From assembly GCA_964453575.1 (NCBI GenBank), contig CAYVRW010000026.1, forward strand, positions 1 to 26,189: a stretch of 26,189 bases of DNA, in the 5' to 3' direction. Both the position numbers and the translations under genes were made by a program. The notes under the pieces were generated by a model that saw nothing but the letters and a program-made list of their open reading frames with translations, was not told the origin of the DNA and did not search any database. The DNA is from JABDBK01 sp964453575 (GTDB lineage: Bacteria; Pseudomonadota; Gammaproteobacteria; DSM-16500). Shown here one piece after another: positions 1 through 7,676 of this stretch. The first letter of the stretch is position 1. Every line of letters begins with the position of its first letter.

Positions 1-32
1 TTGTCTATGCGAAAGTAGGACATTGCCAGGCT
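1..32 (+). rRNA. rrf: 3' end of 5S rRNA (partial)
   Basis: The first ~32 bases (with TGCGAAAGTAGGACATTGCC at 8-27) match the conserved 3' end of proteobacterial 5S rRNA; E. coli ends ATGCGAGAGTAGGGAACTGCCAGGCAT. A strong terminator follows ten bases later, as expected at the end of an rRNA operon. Only the tail is in the window, so the call rests on this motif and its position. The exact 3' end (30-33) is uncertain. Confidence 0.78.
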
Positions 33-41
33 TTTTATGCG

Positions 42-76
42 AAACCCCTGCAGGGTAACTTGCAGGGGTTTTTTTT
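42..76 (+). terminator. Rho-independent terminator of the rRNA operon
   Basis: A perfect 11-bp stem (42-52 with 61-71, AAACCCCTGCA/TGCAGGGGTTT) closes an 8-base loop and runs into an uninterrupted T tract to 76. It lies directly behind the 5S rRNA end and reads in the same direction. Confidence 0.9.
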
Positions 77-99
77 ATCTCCAAAATTATGAGGGCGTT

Positions 100-205
100 G
101 TTTTTAGTGTGTAAATCGGCATTTGAGAAGAGAGAACCCCCTTGAAAAGGGGGTCGACGCCCAGCGTCGGGGGGATTTTTACACCGTGACCGAACCACTA
201 AAAAC
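100..205. repeat. Palindromic intergenic element (MITE/REP-like)
   Basis: Outer arms GTTTTTAGTG (100-109) and CACTAAAAAC (196-205) are exact inverted repeats. Inside them are a second imperfect pair (TGTAAATC at 110-117, and a GATTTTTACA-type sequence at 174-183) and two hairpins: ACCCCCTT-GAA-AAGGGGGT (136-154) and CGACGC-CCA-GCGTCG (155-169). The C5 at 137-141 can also pair with the G5 at 170-174. The GC-rich core stands out from the AT-rich flanks. It ends four bases from the stop codon of the neighbouring minus-strand gene and codes for nothing visible. It resembles non-autonomous interspersed palindromes; no second copy is in this window. Confidence 0.7.
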
Positions 206-208
206 TAT

Positions 209-862
209 TTAGCAAATCCTACATCCATCATCTGCCCTCTGTCCACGATCTTCTCCCAACTCAAGTTTAGGATGACTTGCATCTAACTCAATCTTAAATC
301 CATCTAATTTTTTTCCTTTTAAAGCAGCCCCCACCGCAGAAACAGCGAGAAAGCCAAAAGTTTCTAGCCATCCATTAGCTTGACTAGCATTCTCTTTAGG
401 CGGTGTTAAATTGGATTGAGAATCATAACAAGGTTTTAGCTTCAGTATGCAACCATAAAAAAGATTGTCTTTCTTATTGATAGTAACTTCTACAGGATAA
501 AGCGTTAGTTCATGCGCAATATCTTTTACTGATAGATCTGGTAGTTTAAACATCGCTGTTGTTTCTTGAGAAATACGATATCGTGCAATTTCTACCTCAC
601 TATTTTTTATAGCACAAGCTTCTTGAGCAGTCTGGTATACACCATCATATTTGCCATCTCTATTTGCCACTATTGCATCAGCCACATGTTTTAGCCAGGT
701 TTTTATGCGTATGGATTTATCAGGTTTTTGCTCTTGAGGTTTTTTTATTTCTTTCGCAGGAACTACAGGTTTTTTTCCATGTTTAAATTGTTCAGTAAAG
801 TAGTTTATTTTGTTATTCTTAGCTTCATGTGAATCTTGGGGTTTTTTATTTCTACCTAGCAT
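209..862 (-). CDS. Hypothetical protein, 217 aa
   Basis: I do not recognise this protein. The first ~55 residues are rich in Lys, Asn, Gln and Pro and look disordered. The middle (about 55-150) is mixed helix and strand and includes DLSVKDIAHELTLYPVEVTI. A short Gly/Ala-rich hydrophobic stretch (GFLAVSAVGAALKG, about 168-181) is too short and weak to be called a membrane span. There is no signal peptide. The ATG is preceded by a good ribosome binding site (GAAAGGAAA), which supports this start. It stands alone, divergent from the gene at 1054, and its stop lies four bases from the palindromic element, which may act as its terminator. It could be an accessory or effector-type protein, but nothing in the sequence proves that. 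Confidence 0.7.
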   Translation of the reverse strand: MLGRNKKPQDSHEAKNNKINYFTEQFKHGKKPVVPAKEIKKPQEQKPDKSIRIKTWLKHVADAIVANRDGKYDGVYQTAQEACAIKNSEVEIARYRISQETTAMFKLPDLSVKDIAHELTLYPVEVTINKKDNLFYGCILKLKPCYDSQSNLTPPKENASQANGWLETFGFLAVSAVGAALKGKKLDGFKIELDASHPKLELGEDRGQRADDGCRIC

Positions 863-1012
863 TTTTTATTTCCTTTCGATTATTTTTGTGAAAATCTAAA
901 TCGCGAAGCATAATGCCATAAAACATGCTACTATCAAACAAAAAATTTAATATAATTTAATTATTTTTCAGCAAGTTACAATTTTTTTTACCCGACAATT
1001 CTTAATGTTTGG

Positions 1013-1018
1013 TATAAT
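1013..1018 (+). promoter_or_regulatory. Putative -10 box (TATAAT) for the 1054-1717 gene pair
   Basis: A perfect TATAAT lies 36 bases before the preferred ATG at 1054, in an AT-rich region between divergent genes. No convincing -35 hexamer sits 16-18 bases upstream (the sequence there is ACCCGA), so the promoter is only tentative. Confidence 0.4.
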
Positions 1019-1053
1019 AATTGAATAAAAGCATGGCGAGTGAGGGCGAATTT

Positions 1054-1464
1054 ATGAGTTCATCAAGCTCTGTCCATCATCATTCGGATCAGATGCTACA
1101 GCATTTGACTCGCTTACGTTCTCTTTGTGTTAAATATCAATGTGATCTGATAGAAAGCATCGTGATGAACAATCGCCATTATCAAAAACCCGATATTTTA
1201 GTGATTACAGATGCTTTGATGCATGAAAAAACCATGGCAGGTAATCTCGCCGGAAAATTAGAAATTGAATTACTTGCTGGCCAATGGACTATCGCTAAAA
1301 CCGATTTCTTAGATGATGATAAATTTTTTATTAGCCAAAAACTGCTTGGTAAATTGAATTTTTCAGAAAATGATATAAGAGAGATATTGCAAGATTTATT
1401 AATAGCTAAATTTGACTCCATGCTAGAGGATGCTGGAAATGATGAATTTACTAAATCAGTATAA
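1054..1464 (+). CDS. Hypothetical helical protein, 136 aa
   Basis: No family is recognised. I prefer the ATG at 1054 (MSSSSSVHHHSDQM) because GAGGGCG sits about seven bases upstream. Earlier in-frame starts (TTG at 1021, ATG at 1033) have no such site and lie almost on the -10 box. The protein is mostly predicted helix without a signal peptide or membrane span, with an acidic C-terminus. Size and helical character are loosely like flagellar or secretion chaperones of the FlgN kind, but no diagnostic motif and no flagellar neighbours support that. Its last 26 bases overlap the next gene, which implies co-translation. Confidence 0.65.
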   Translation: MSSSSSVHHHSDQMLQHLTRLRSLCVKYQCDLIESIVMNNRHYQKPDILVITDALMHEKTMAGNLAGKLEIELLAGQWTIAKTDFLDDDKFFISQKLLGKLNFSENDIREILQDLLIAKFDSMLEDAGNDEFTKSV

Positions 1465-1717
1465 ATTGCTATCCGAAATCCATAAGCAGCTTGATGCATG
1501 TTTACCTATGATAGATGATAGCGCTAGGTTAACGGATCAATTAAATAACATTCAGGATTTAATTAATAAAAATAGAGGGCTTTTTTCTGAATCTAACAAA
1601 ATAGGATTTTTCTCAAAACAAGCTCCGCTACCTCACGAATTTAATGAAATGATTCGTGAGGTAAATGAAGCACTTAAAATTTTAGAAACACAAATGAAAA
1701 AACAATTTGTTAAATAA
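1439..1717 (+). CDS. Hypothetical small helical protein, 92 aa
   Basis: The reading frame overlaps the end of the preceding gene. Three ATGs are possible (1430, 1439, 1442). AGAGG at 1425-1429 is well spaced only for 1439 or 1442, so 1439 is chosen. The product has heptad-like Leu/Ile spacing in QYKLLSEIHKQLDACLPMID and a C-terminal helix (EFNEMIREVNEALKILETQM), so a coiled-coil partner role for the preceding protein is reasonable. No family is recognised. It converges on the minus-strand gene at 1732 with only 14 bases between. Confidence 0.65.
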   Translation: MMNLLNQYKLLSEIHKQLDACLPMIDDSARLTDQLNNIQDLINKNRGLFSESNKIGFFSKQAPLPHEFNEMIREVNEALKILETQMKKQFVK

Positions 1718-1731
1718 TGATTCTTTCGTCT

Positions 1732-2097
1732 TTAACCATTCACCACAGCACATCTTAATCCATTAATATGCATATTATCATTAGCAGCTTTAGAGACTAC
1801 GCCCGAGACTACTAACGTTTGATTGTTATTGATTGCCACATTGCAAGAATTAGGTAAAGCTTGTGGATACATTCGATAGTTTCTTCCATTAGCTAAAAAG
1901 ATATAACTTACTTGACCTGAGTTAAGAGGAAAGGCCCTGCCATGAGCTTGAGAGATATTGATGCATCCTAATTGGCTCACACACAGATATTCCATATTTG
2001 AATTAGCAGAAACGTTAATACGTACCTTACTGCCATCAAAAGCAAAGATATTGCTGGTTAATGTACATAAAACGATAAAGAAGGGTATATATTTCAT
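1732..2097 (-). CDS. Small exported protein with several cysteines, 121 aa
   Basis: The start chosen is the ATG at 2095-2097, not the in-frame start at 2142. It has a GAGG ribosome binding site eight bases upstream and gives a typical Sec signal peptide (MKYIPFFIVLCTLTSNIFA, cleavage about residue 19). The mature part of about 100 residues contains CVSQLGC, a later SCNVAI and LRCAV. Four cysteines in an exported protein suggest two disulphides in the periplasm or outside the cell. It is rich in Asn, Val and Ser and probably mostly beta strand. No family is recognised. Confidence 0.75.
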   Translation of the reverse strand: MKYIPFFIVLCTLTSNIFAFDGSKVRINVSANSNMEYLCVSQLGCINISQAHGRAFPLNSGQVSYIFLANGRNYRMYPQALPNSCNVAINNNQTLVVSGVVSKAANDNMHINGLRCAVVNG

Positions 2098-2242
2098 ACA
2101 GTTAGCCTCGTTTGTACTAAGAACTGTATAAAATTTTATCAAACTAACATTAAGAGAATATTAAATGATCAGAAATAAAAATTAAGTAAAATCAATAAGT
2201 TGGGACCCCTGTCATGCTGGGTATAACAGGGGATTGTTTATA

Positions 2243-4054
2243 TTAGCTTTTCGAAGCCCTTTTCCTTTCATGCTCTTTCAAGAATTTCTTCCGAATACGA
2301 ATGTTTTTAGGTGTCACTTCCACTAATTCATCATCTTCAATAAATTCTAAAGCTTGCTCTAAAGACATTAAAATTGGCGGAGTTAATAAGATATTTTCAT
2401 CAGAACCCGCAGCGCGAATATTCGTTAATTGTTTGCCTTTAGTGACATTCACTACCAAATCATTATCGCGCGTATGAATACCCACAATCATGCCTTCATA
2501 GACTTCAGTTTGTGGACTGATAAGCATACGGCCGCGTTCTTGTAAATTCCATAAAGCATAAGCGAGAGCTACACCTGCTTGATTTGAAATAAGCACGCCA
2601 TTGATACGATGCGGAATATCGCCTTTTACTACAGGACCATAATGACTAAACACATGATGTAATAAACCCGTTCCAGAAGTCATGGTTAAAAAATCAGTAT
2701 GGAACCCAATCAGCGCACGTGAAGGAATCACATAATCTAAGCGCACACGGCCTTTATTATCCTGCACCATGTTTTTAAGTTCACCTTTGCGTGAACCCAA
2801 TTGCTCGATGATGGCACCTTGATAAGCTGTGTCGACATCAATGGTGACTGTTTCAAAAGGTTCATGATCCACGCCATCAATGCTTTTGATAATAACTTCA
2901 GGACGTGACACAGCAAGTTCAAAACCTTCACGGCGCATGTTTTCAATTAAAATAGAAAGATGCAATTCACCGCGGCCAGACACTCTAAATTTATCAGGAT
3001 CACCGGTATCTTCCACTCGCAAAGCAACGTTATGCAAAAGTTCTTGATCTAAACGTTCACGAATTTTGCGGCTTGTAACATATTTTCCATCAAGACCTGC
3101 GAAGGGCGACGTGTTAACTTGAAACGTCATGCTTACCGTAGGTTCATCAACCTTTAATGGAGTTAAAGCTTCAATGCAATTAGGATCACACAACGTATCT
3201 GAGATATTTAATGTTTCAATACCTGAGATTGCGACAATATCACCCGCGTTTGCCACTGGCACTTCACTTCGCTCCAGGCCCAAATATTCGAGTACTTGCA
3301 AAATACGTCCCTGACGGGTTTTATTTTCAATATCAATAATCGTGACTGGCATATTAGTTTTCACTTGACCGCGGCGAATACGCCCGATGCCTATCATGCC
3401 TACATAGCTTGAATAATCCAGTGTGGAAATCTGCATTTGGAAAGGACCATCTAAATCTACCGGTGGTGGCGGCACATGTTTAACGATAGTTTCAAATAAC
3501 ACCGACATATCTTCTGACGTTTGCTCAGGGTCTAGCACGCCATAACCTAACAAAGCAGAGGTATAAACAATAGGAAAATCCAGCTGCTTGTCTGTTGCGC
3601 CAAGTCTATCAAATAAATCAAATACTTGATCCACTACCCAATGAGGACGTGCACCCGGTCTATCGATTTTATTAATGACTACAATAGGATTTAAGCCTTT
3701 GTCGAAAGCCTTTTGCGTCACAAAACGTGTTTGCGGCATAGGCCCATCAACAGCATCCACCAGTAATAAAACCGAATCCACCATGGATAAAATACGTTCT
3801 ACTTCCCCGCCAAAGTCAGCATGTCCCGGAGTATCTACGATATTAATACGATAATCTTTCCATTTAATGGCCGTATTTTTGGCAAGAATGGTAATGCCGC
3901 GCTCACGCTCCAGGTCATTGCTATCCATGACCCGCTCAGTATTTGTAGTTTTTTTAGACAAACTTGCGGTTTGCTGTAATAATTTATCGACCAATGTCGT
4001 TTTGCCATGATCAACATGAGCAATAATTGCTATATTTCTAAGTTGTTCTGCCAC
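2243..4054 (-). CDS. typA: Ribosome-associated translational GTPase TypA/BipA
   Basis: Full-length TypA (603 aa, the usual length), an EF-G-like GTPase that binds the 70S ribosome and helps ribosome assembly and stress adaptation. The G domain shows G1 AHVDHGKTTL (about 12-21), the switch region ERERGITI, G3 DTPGHADFGGEVERI and G4 NKIDRPGARP. The EF-Tu domain-2-like, domain-III and domain-V-like parts follow, with the TypA-type C-terminal region (PSRALIGF, TSGTGLLHHVFSHYG, KGKQLTNIRAAGSDE). The start codon is GTG with AGG eight bases upstream. It is transcribed divergently from the ATPase gene; the likely promoter overlaps one of the palindromic sites at 4121-4133. Confidence 0.98.
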   Translation of the reverse strand: MAEQLRNIAIIAHVDHGKTTLVDKLLQQTASLSKKTTNTERVMDSNDLERERGITILAKNTAIKWKDYRINIVDTPGHADFGGEVERILSMVDSVLLLVDAVDGPMPQTRFVTQKAFDKGLNPIVVINKIDRPGARPHWVVDQVFDLFDRLGATDKQLDFPIVYTSALLGYGVLDPEQTSEDMSVLFETIVKHVPPPPVDLDGPFQMQISTLDYSSYVGMIGIGRIRRGQVKTNMPVTIIDIENKTRQGRILQVLEYLGLERSEVPVANAGDIVAISGIETLNISDTLCDPNCIEALTPLKVDEPTVSMTFQVNTSPFAGLDGKYVTSRKIRERLDQELLHNVALRVEDTGDPDKFRVSGRGELHLSILIENMRREGFELAVSRPEVIIKSIDGVDHEPFETVTIDVDTAYQGAIIEQLGSRKGELKNMVQDNKGRVRLDYVIPSRALIGFHTDFLTMTSGTGLLHHVFSHYGPVVKGDIPHRINGVLISNQAGVALAYALWNLQERGRMLISPQTEVYEGMIVGIHTRDNDLVVNVTKGKQLTNIRAAGSDENILLTPPILMSLEQALEFIEDDELVEVTPKNIRIRKKFLKEHERKRASKS

Positions 4055-4103
4055 GTTATTTACCTGGGAAGTTAAAAGGGGTCTATATTAACTCAGATGG
4101 AAG

Positions 4104-4133
4104 ATTATAGCTATTTTAGATTAACCCGGTTAA
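4104..4133 (-). promoter_or_regulatory. Putative typA promoter
   Basis: Reading the minus strand, TATAAT (4109-4104) is preceded after 18 bases by TTAACC (4133-4128), a 4/6 match to TTGACA. The -35 box coincides with the right half of the first palindromic site, so a protein bound there would compete with RNA polymerase. Confidence 0.5.
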
Positions 4134-4166
4134 AATAAAGTTATGTTTATATTAACCCGGTTAAAA
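4120..4166. promoter_or_regulatory. Duplicated palindromic operator-like sites between typA and the ATPase gene
   Basis: The 16-mer ATTAACCCGGTTAAAA occurs exactly twice, at 4120-4135 and 4151-4166. Its core TTAACC-C-GGTTAA is an inverted repeat with a single central base. The copies start 31 bases apart, about three helical turns, which would put them on the same DNA face. A TATATT at 4148-4153 overlaps the second site and could be the -10 box of the ATPase gene. The second copy ends six bases before the ATPase ATG, where a ribosome binding site would normally lie. Together this fits operators for a dimeric regulator; autoregulation is inference. Confidence 0.65.
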
Positions 4167-4171
4167 CCTAA

Positions 4172-5461
4172 ATGAATGATACCTTAATCCAACTGATCCA
4201 TCAGTTCAATCCATGGTTAAAAAACCCAAAAACCCCAATTATATCAAATGATTACATTACTCGACTACAAGCCGAAAAGCTCTTGTCTCCTGAATGGGAT
4301 GCACTTTGGTTGGTCCTTATAGGCCCAAGACAAGCTGGGAAGACAACGTTGGCAAAACACCTTGCGCAAACATTGATCGACGAGAAGCGATATGAAACCT
4401 TGCTTTATCTAAATTGTGATCTCTATGAAATACGACAATGGCTCATTAATCCTCTATTTATTCAGGAAGCGATGGATGAATTTAATCTGAAGCATCCGAT
4501 TATATTGATTGATGAAGTGCAGCGTTTGAATAATCCCGGATTATTATTAAAAGCATGCGCAGATTTAAAATTAAACATAAAAATGATCGCAACTGGCTCG
4601 TCCCAGCTTGAAATTAAAAGCAAAGTGCAAGAATTCCTAACAGGAAGACATATTGAATCACTTGTATTGCCGCTGAGTTATGAGGAAATCAAAAAAGTAG
4701 AGATTCAAGAGTTAATTTACGGTTGTTATCCTGCTGTTGTAAAATCCAGTGAGAAAAAAATATTATTACAACAGATTTTTCATGATTATATAGACAAGGA
4801 TATTATCGAAATATTAAAAATTAGTAAACCTGACGTCATGCAAAAACTTGTTACCTTACTTGCACATAGTTCGGGTCAGCTTGTGAATTATAATCAATTG
4901 GCAACGGATTGCATGATATCGGTGCCTACCATTCAAAACTATATTTCAATACTTGAAAATACTTACACTATTGCTCGTCTCACGCCATTTGTTGGTAATA
5001 GACGTAAAGAAATTACCAGTAATCCAATATTTTATTTCATTGATAATGGTTTCAGAAATCAGTCATTACAGAATTTATCATTATCACTTGAGACAAGACA
5101 AGATACAGGCTTATTGGTGCAAAGTGCAGTATTTCAGGAAATATTAAAACTGAAAACACAGCATTTTTACGATTTTAATATCCACTTCTGGAGGACGCAA
5201 AGCGGCGCAGAAGTGGATTTTGTCATCTATAAAAATAGCGAATGCATTATTCCTATTGAGGTAAAATTTGTTACTATGAATGCTCCCAGCATTACAAAAG
5301 GATTTCGTTCCTTTATAGATGCTTATAAACCACAACATGGATTTTATATAACAAAAAATTTCAATCAAAAAATAATGATAGATGACTGTGAAGTACAATT
5401 TATTTCTTTCGCAAAATTAATTACATTTTGTGAAAAAATCAGGAAAATAATTACAACGTGA
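4172..5461 (+). CDS. AAA ATPase with C-terminal DUF4143 domain
   Basis: Member of the widespread AAA_14/DUF4143 family (429 aa, typical length), whose cellular role is poorly known. The ATPase part shows Walker A GPRQAGKT (51-58), Walker B IILIDEVQ (110-117), a sensor-1-like TGSS (141-144) and an arginine in the FLTGR motif (155-159). A winged-helix-like segment follows (about 230-280, NYNQLATDCMISVPTIQNYI). The C-terminus carries the nuclease-fold-like signature with SGAEVDFVIY and, further on, PIEVKF. No partner toxin or antitoxin gene is adjacent. The start has almost no Shine-Dalgarno sequence; the palindromic operator-like site lies there instead. These genes move often, so horizontal gain is plausible. 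Confidence 0.93.
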   Translation: MNDTLIQLIHQFNPWLKNPKTPIISNDYITRLQAEKLLSPEWDALWLVLIGPRQAGKTTLAKHLAQTLIDEKRYETLLYLNCDLYEIRQWLINPLFIQEAMDEFNLKHPIILIDEVQRLNNPGLLLKACADLKLNIKMIATGSSQLEIKSKVQEFLTGRHIESLVLPLSYEEIKKVEIQELIYGCYPAVVKSSEKKILLQQIFHDYIDKDIIEILKISKPDVMQKLVTLLAHSSGQLVNYNQLATDCMISVPTIQNYISILENTYTIARLTPFVGNRRKEITSNPIFYFIDNGFRNQSLQNLSLSLETRQDTGLLVQSAVFQEILKLKTQHFYDFNIHFWRTQSGAEVDFVIYKNSECIIPIEVKFVTMNAPSITKGFRSFIDAYKPQHGFYITKNFNQKIMIDDCEVQFISFAKLITFCEKIRKIITT

Positions 5462-5606
5462 TGCAGCATCGAGGCTTCGGATTAAACGTATCTAAATCAT
5501 TATCTTTTGAAATTATGCCTTGCCAATCAAAATGATACTTGCTCTTTAAGGGCGGACCAGGTAGGTTGTCTCTATAACATTTGTTGAATGATAAAAGGGA
5601 GATTTT

Positions 5607-6545
5607 ATGTATGAACAAATTTTTTTAATGGCCATTAAAAGTAATCATCCTCAGGCTGTTGCTCGGTTAGTAAATCATATCGATCTTACCAAGGAAATCG
5701 AAAATAAACTCACACCCATACAGTTGGCTGTAGAGCTTGGTCATTGGGAATGTGCAGAAGCGATTGCTAAAAATAAAAAAGCAGACGCCGATGACTCAGC
5801 CAGATATGGCGATGCTCTTTTGGATGCGGTCGAGCAAAATCGTATTGATACAGCTAAGCTTTTATTAGAAGCTGGAGCTTCAAAGACGTTGATATGGGAT
5901 GATGGAGACACGGCTCTACATTTAGCCATTCGAAAAGGCTATACAAAAATGCTAGCTTTACTGCTTTCGTTTGACTTTGATTTAACCGTTAAAAATAATG
6001 CGAATAAAACACCGGAGCAATTAGCAACAAGTTTGTATGTTAATCATTTAAAAGACGCCTGGAAAATGTATTATAATTCAGAAATGATAAAAATTTACAA
6101 TATTCTAGCCGTGTTTGTGCAAGCGATGCGTCAACCTGGATCAACTTTATATAAGCTGCCGCTTGCTGTCATTGACGCTATCCTCATTCCTTATTTAGGT
6201 AAATACATTGTGAAAGGTGTAGACACACTAACACGTACAAAAGAAGGGATAACCAAAATCTCTGCAAGGTGTTTTATTAACGAATATAATAGTTATTTTC
6301 ACCTACATTCAGACAAAGCCAGGAACTTCACTAGGGATTTAGAAAAAATTTTAGAAAAAAGTTCTGATGTTACCAATGCAATTCATAAGGCAGCGCACAC
6401 TTATATAAAAAATAAGGAAGAAACTTATTGGGGGAAAGCAAGATCGATTGATTTGTTATATAAATATAAATTAGTAAATAGGCAACAAAAAAATAGCGAT
6501 GTTGAAGATAAAAAGGCTTTTCATACTGAATTCACAAAACTATAA
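5607..6545 (+). CDS. Ankyrin-repeat protein, 312 aa
   Basis: The N-terminal ~150 residues hold about four ankyrin repeats of varying quality. The best is DGDTALHLAIRKGYTKMLALLL; others are LTPIQLAVELGHWECAEAIA and GDALLDAVEQNRIDTAKLLLEAGA. The remainder (about 155-312) has a hydrophobic segment (LPLAVIDAILIPYLG) and a charged helical tail that I do not recognise. There is no signal peptide. AAGGGAG lies six bases before the ATG. In Legionellales such proteins are often type IV effectors that bind host proteins; that is inferred from family and context, as no secretion signal can be confirmed. It is followed after 13 bases by the LRR gene, probably in one transcript. Confidence 0.88.
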   Translation: MYEQIFLMAIKSNHPQAVARLVNHIDLTKEIENKLTPIQLAVELGHWECAEAIAKNKKADADDSARYGDALLDAVEQNRIDTAKLLLEAGASKTLIWDDGDTALHLAIRKGYTKMLALLLSFDFDLTVKNNANKTPEQLATSLYVNHLKDAWKMYYNSEMIKIYNILAVFVQAMRQPGSTLYKLPLAVIDAILIPYLGKYIVKGVDTLTRTKEGITKISARCFINEYNSYFHLHSDKARNFTRDLEKILEKSSDVTNAIHKAAHTYIKNKEETYWGKARSIDLLYKYKLVNRQQKNSDVEDKKAFHTEFTKL

Positions 6546-6558
6546 CATGAGAGAATAT

Positions 6559-7527
6559 ATGAATAAAAAGCTATTGATGGCTTTATCTTGTTCGGCTGTT
6601 TTTTCAGTTACATCCGCTTTTGCAAATGAATGTTTGGATAATATTTCAGAACATGATTACGTGGTGCTGCTAGACTTATCCATGTGTAACTTGCAGGATG
6701 ATGATATTCGGCAAGTTGCTCAATATGCATCACATCAACCTTATCTTCATACTCTTCAGTTATCTGCTAATAATATTGGTCCTCAAGGTGTCCGCCATTT
6801 GGTAGGCGTTAACAATTTTTCTACTCTTTCGATTGAAAATAATCATTTAGGCAATGAAGGTGCTGCTGTTATTAGTACGATGCGTAATATTAAAGTACTG
6901 GGTGCAGCAGGCAATAATATCAAACATGATGGTATTAAATCCTTACTCAGTAATGCTTCGATTTCTTCTTTATCCTTAGATCTTAGTCATTTAAATGATG
7001 AAGATTTAGCTCCTTTTGCTAATAACAATACTATAGTAGAGCTTATGCTTAGTGGTAATAATATTGGTTATTCTGGCGCTACTTACCTTGCTACTATGTC
7101 GCATTTAAAAGGATTGGTAATTGATTCAAATCCTTTAGGGGATAAGGGTATATCAGAAATAGCTAAAAATCATAATATAAAAGGTTTAAGTGCAGAAAAT
7201 TGCGCTATAGGTACAGAAGGTGCTATTGCAATCGCCAATATGCCTAATATAACACAAGTTATTTTAGCCAATAATCTTATCTATGATAAAGGCGCTATTG
7301 CTTTATCTAAATCTAAAACATTATCACTTATGGATCTTGCATCTAACCGCATTTATGCTGATGGTGCAATCGCTTTGTCAAAAGCGAAACTAAATTGGCT
7401 AGATGTTCGGCATAATTATATTAACCAAGAAGGACTGGATGCTTTAAAAAACAGTGGTATCAGGGAGCTCGAAATGAGAGGTAATTTCGTGGACTTACCT
7501 AAAAAAATCAAAAAACTGACTGTCTGA
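6559..7527 (+). CDS. Exported leucine-rich-repeat protein, 322 aa
   Basis: I start at the ATG at 6559, which gives a clear signal peptide (MNKKLLMALSCSAVFSVTSA, then FA, cleavage about residue 22). The in-frame start at 6499 would bury it and overlap the ankyrin gene. The mature protein is about ten LRRs of 22-24 residues of the RanGAP/ribonuclease-inhibitor type, with the pattern L-x-L-x-x-N-x-I-x-x-x-G-A, e.g. LMLSGNNIGYSGATYLATM and LDVRHNYINQEGLDAL. It would form a curved solenoid for protein binding in the periplasm or outside the cell. A Sec signal is not typical of cytosol-targeted type IV effectors, so it may act at the envelope or use another route. It lies 13 bases behind the ankyrin gene. 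Confidence 0.88.
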   Translation: MNKKLLMALSCSAVFSVTSAFANECLDNISEHDYVVLLDLSMCNLQDDDIRQVAQYASHQPYLHTLQLSANNIGPQGVRHLVGVNNFSTLSIENNHLGNEGAAVISTMRNIKVLGAAGNNIKHDGIKSLLSNASISSLSLDLSHLNDEDLAPFANNNTIVELMLSGNNIGYSGATYLATMSHLKGLVIDSNPLGDKGISEIAKNHNIKGLSAENCAIGTEGAIAIANMPNITQVILANNLIYDKGAIALSKSKTLSLMDLASNRIYADGAIALSKAKLNWLDVRHNYINQEGLDALKNSGIRELEMRGNFVDLPKKIKKLTV

Positions 7528-7676
7528 AAGGTTAGAAGCATCTAACAAAATCGCGATGCTATCAAAAAAGTTCATACGCTATCGCCTTAAGCAATTCAAT
7601 TTGATAATATGGGTGCGAACTTATATCATATCTATTAAAAATGATTGAATTTTAACCAAAATAACGGGGTCACATT

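Noticed and set aside
1182..1499. Minus-strand 105-codon open frame
   Set aside because: Antisense to the pair at 1054-1717, with no ribosome binding site and no protein-like features.
2206..2232. Hairpin CCCCTGT/ACAGGGG just behind typA as a terminator
   Set aside because: A 7-bp stem with a 13-base loop and no T tract on the minus strand (TCCCAACTTATTG follows); too weak to call.
7531..7546. Hairpin GTTAGA-AGCA-TCTAAC after the LRR gene as a terminator
   Set aside because: Only 6 bp, AT-rich and followed by AAAAT, not a T tract.
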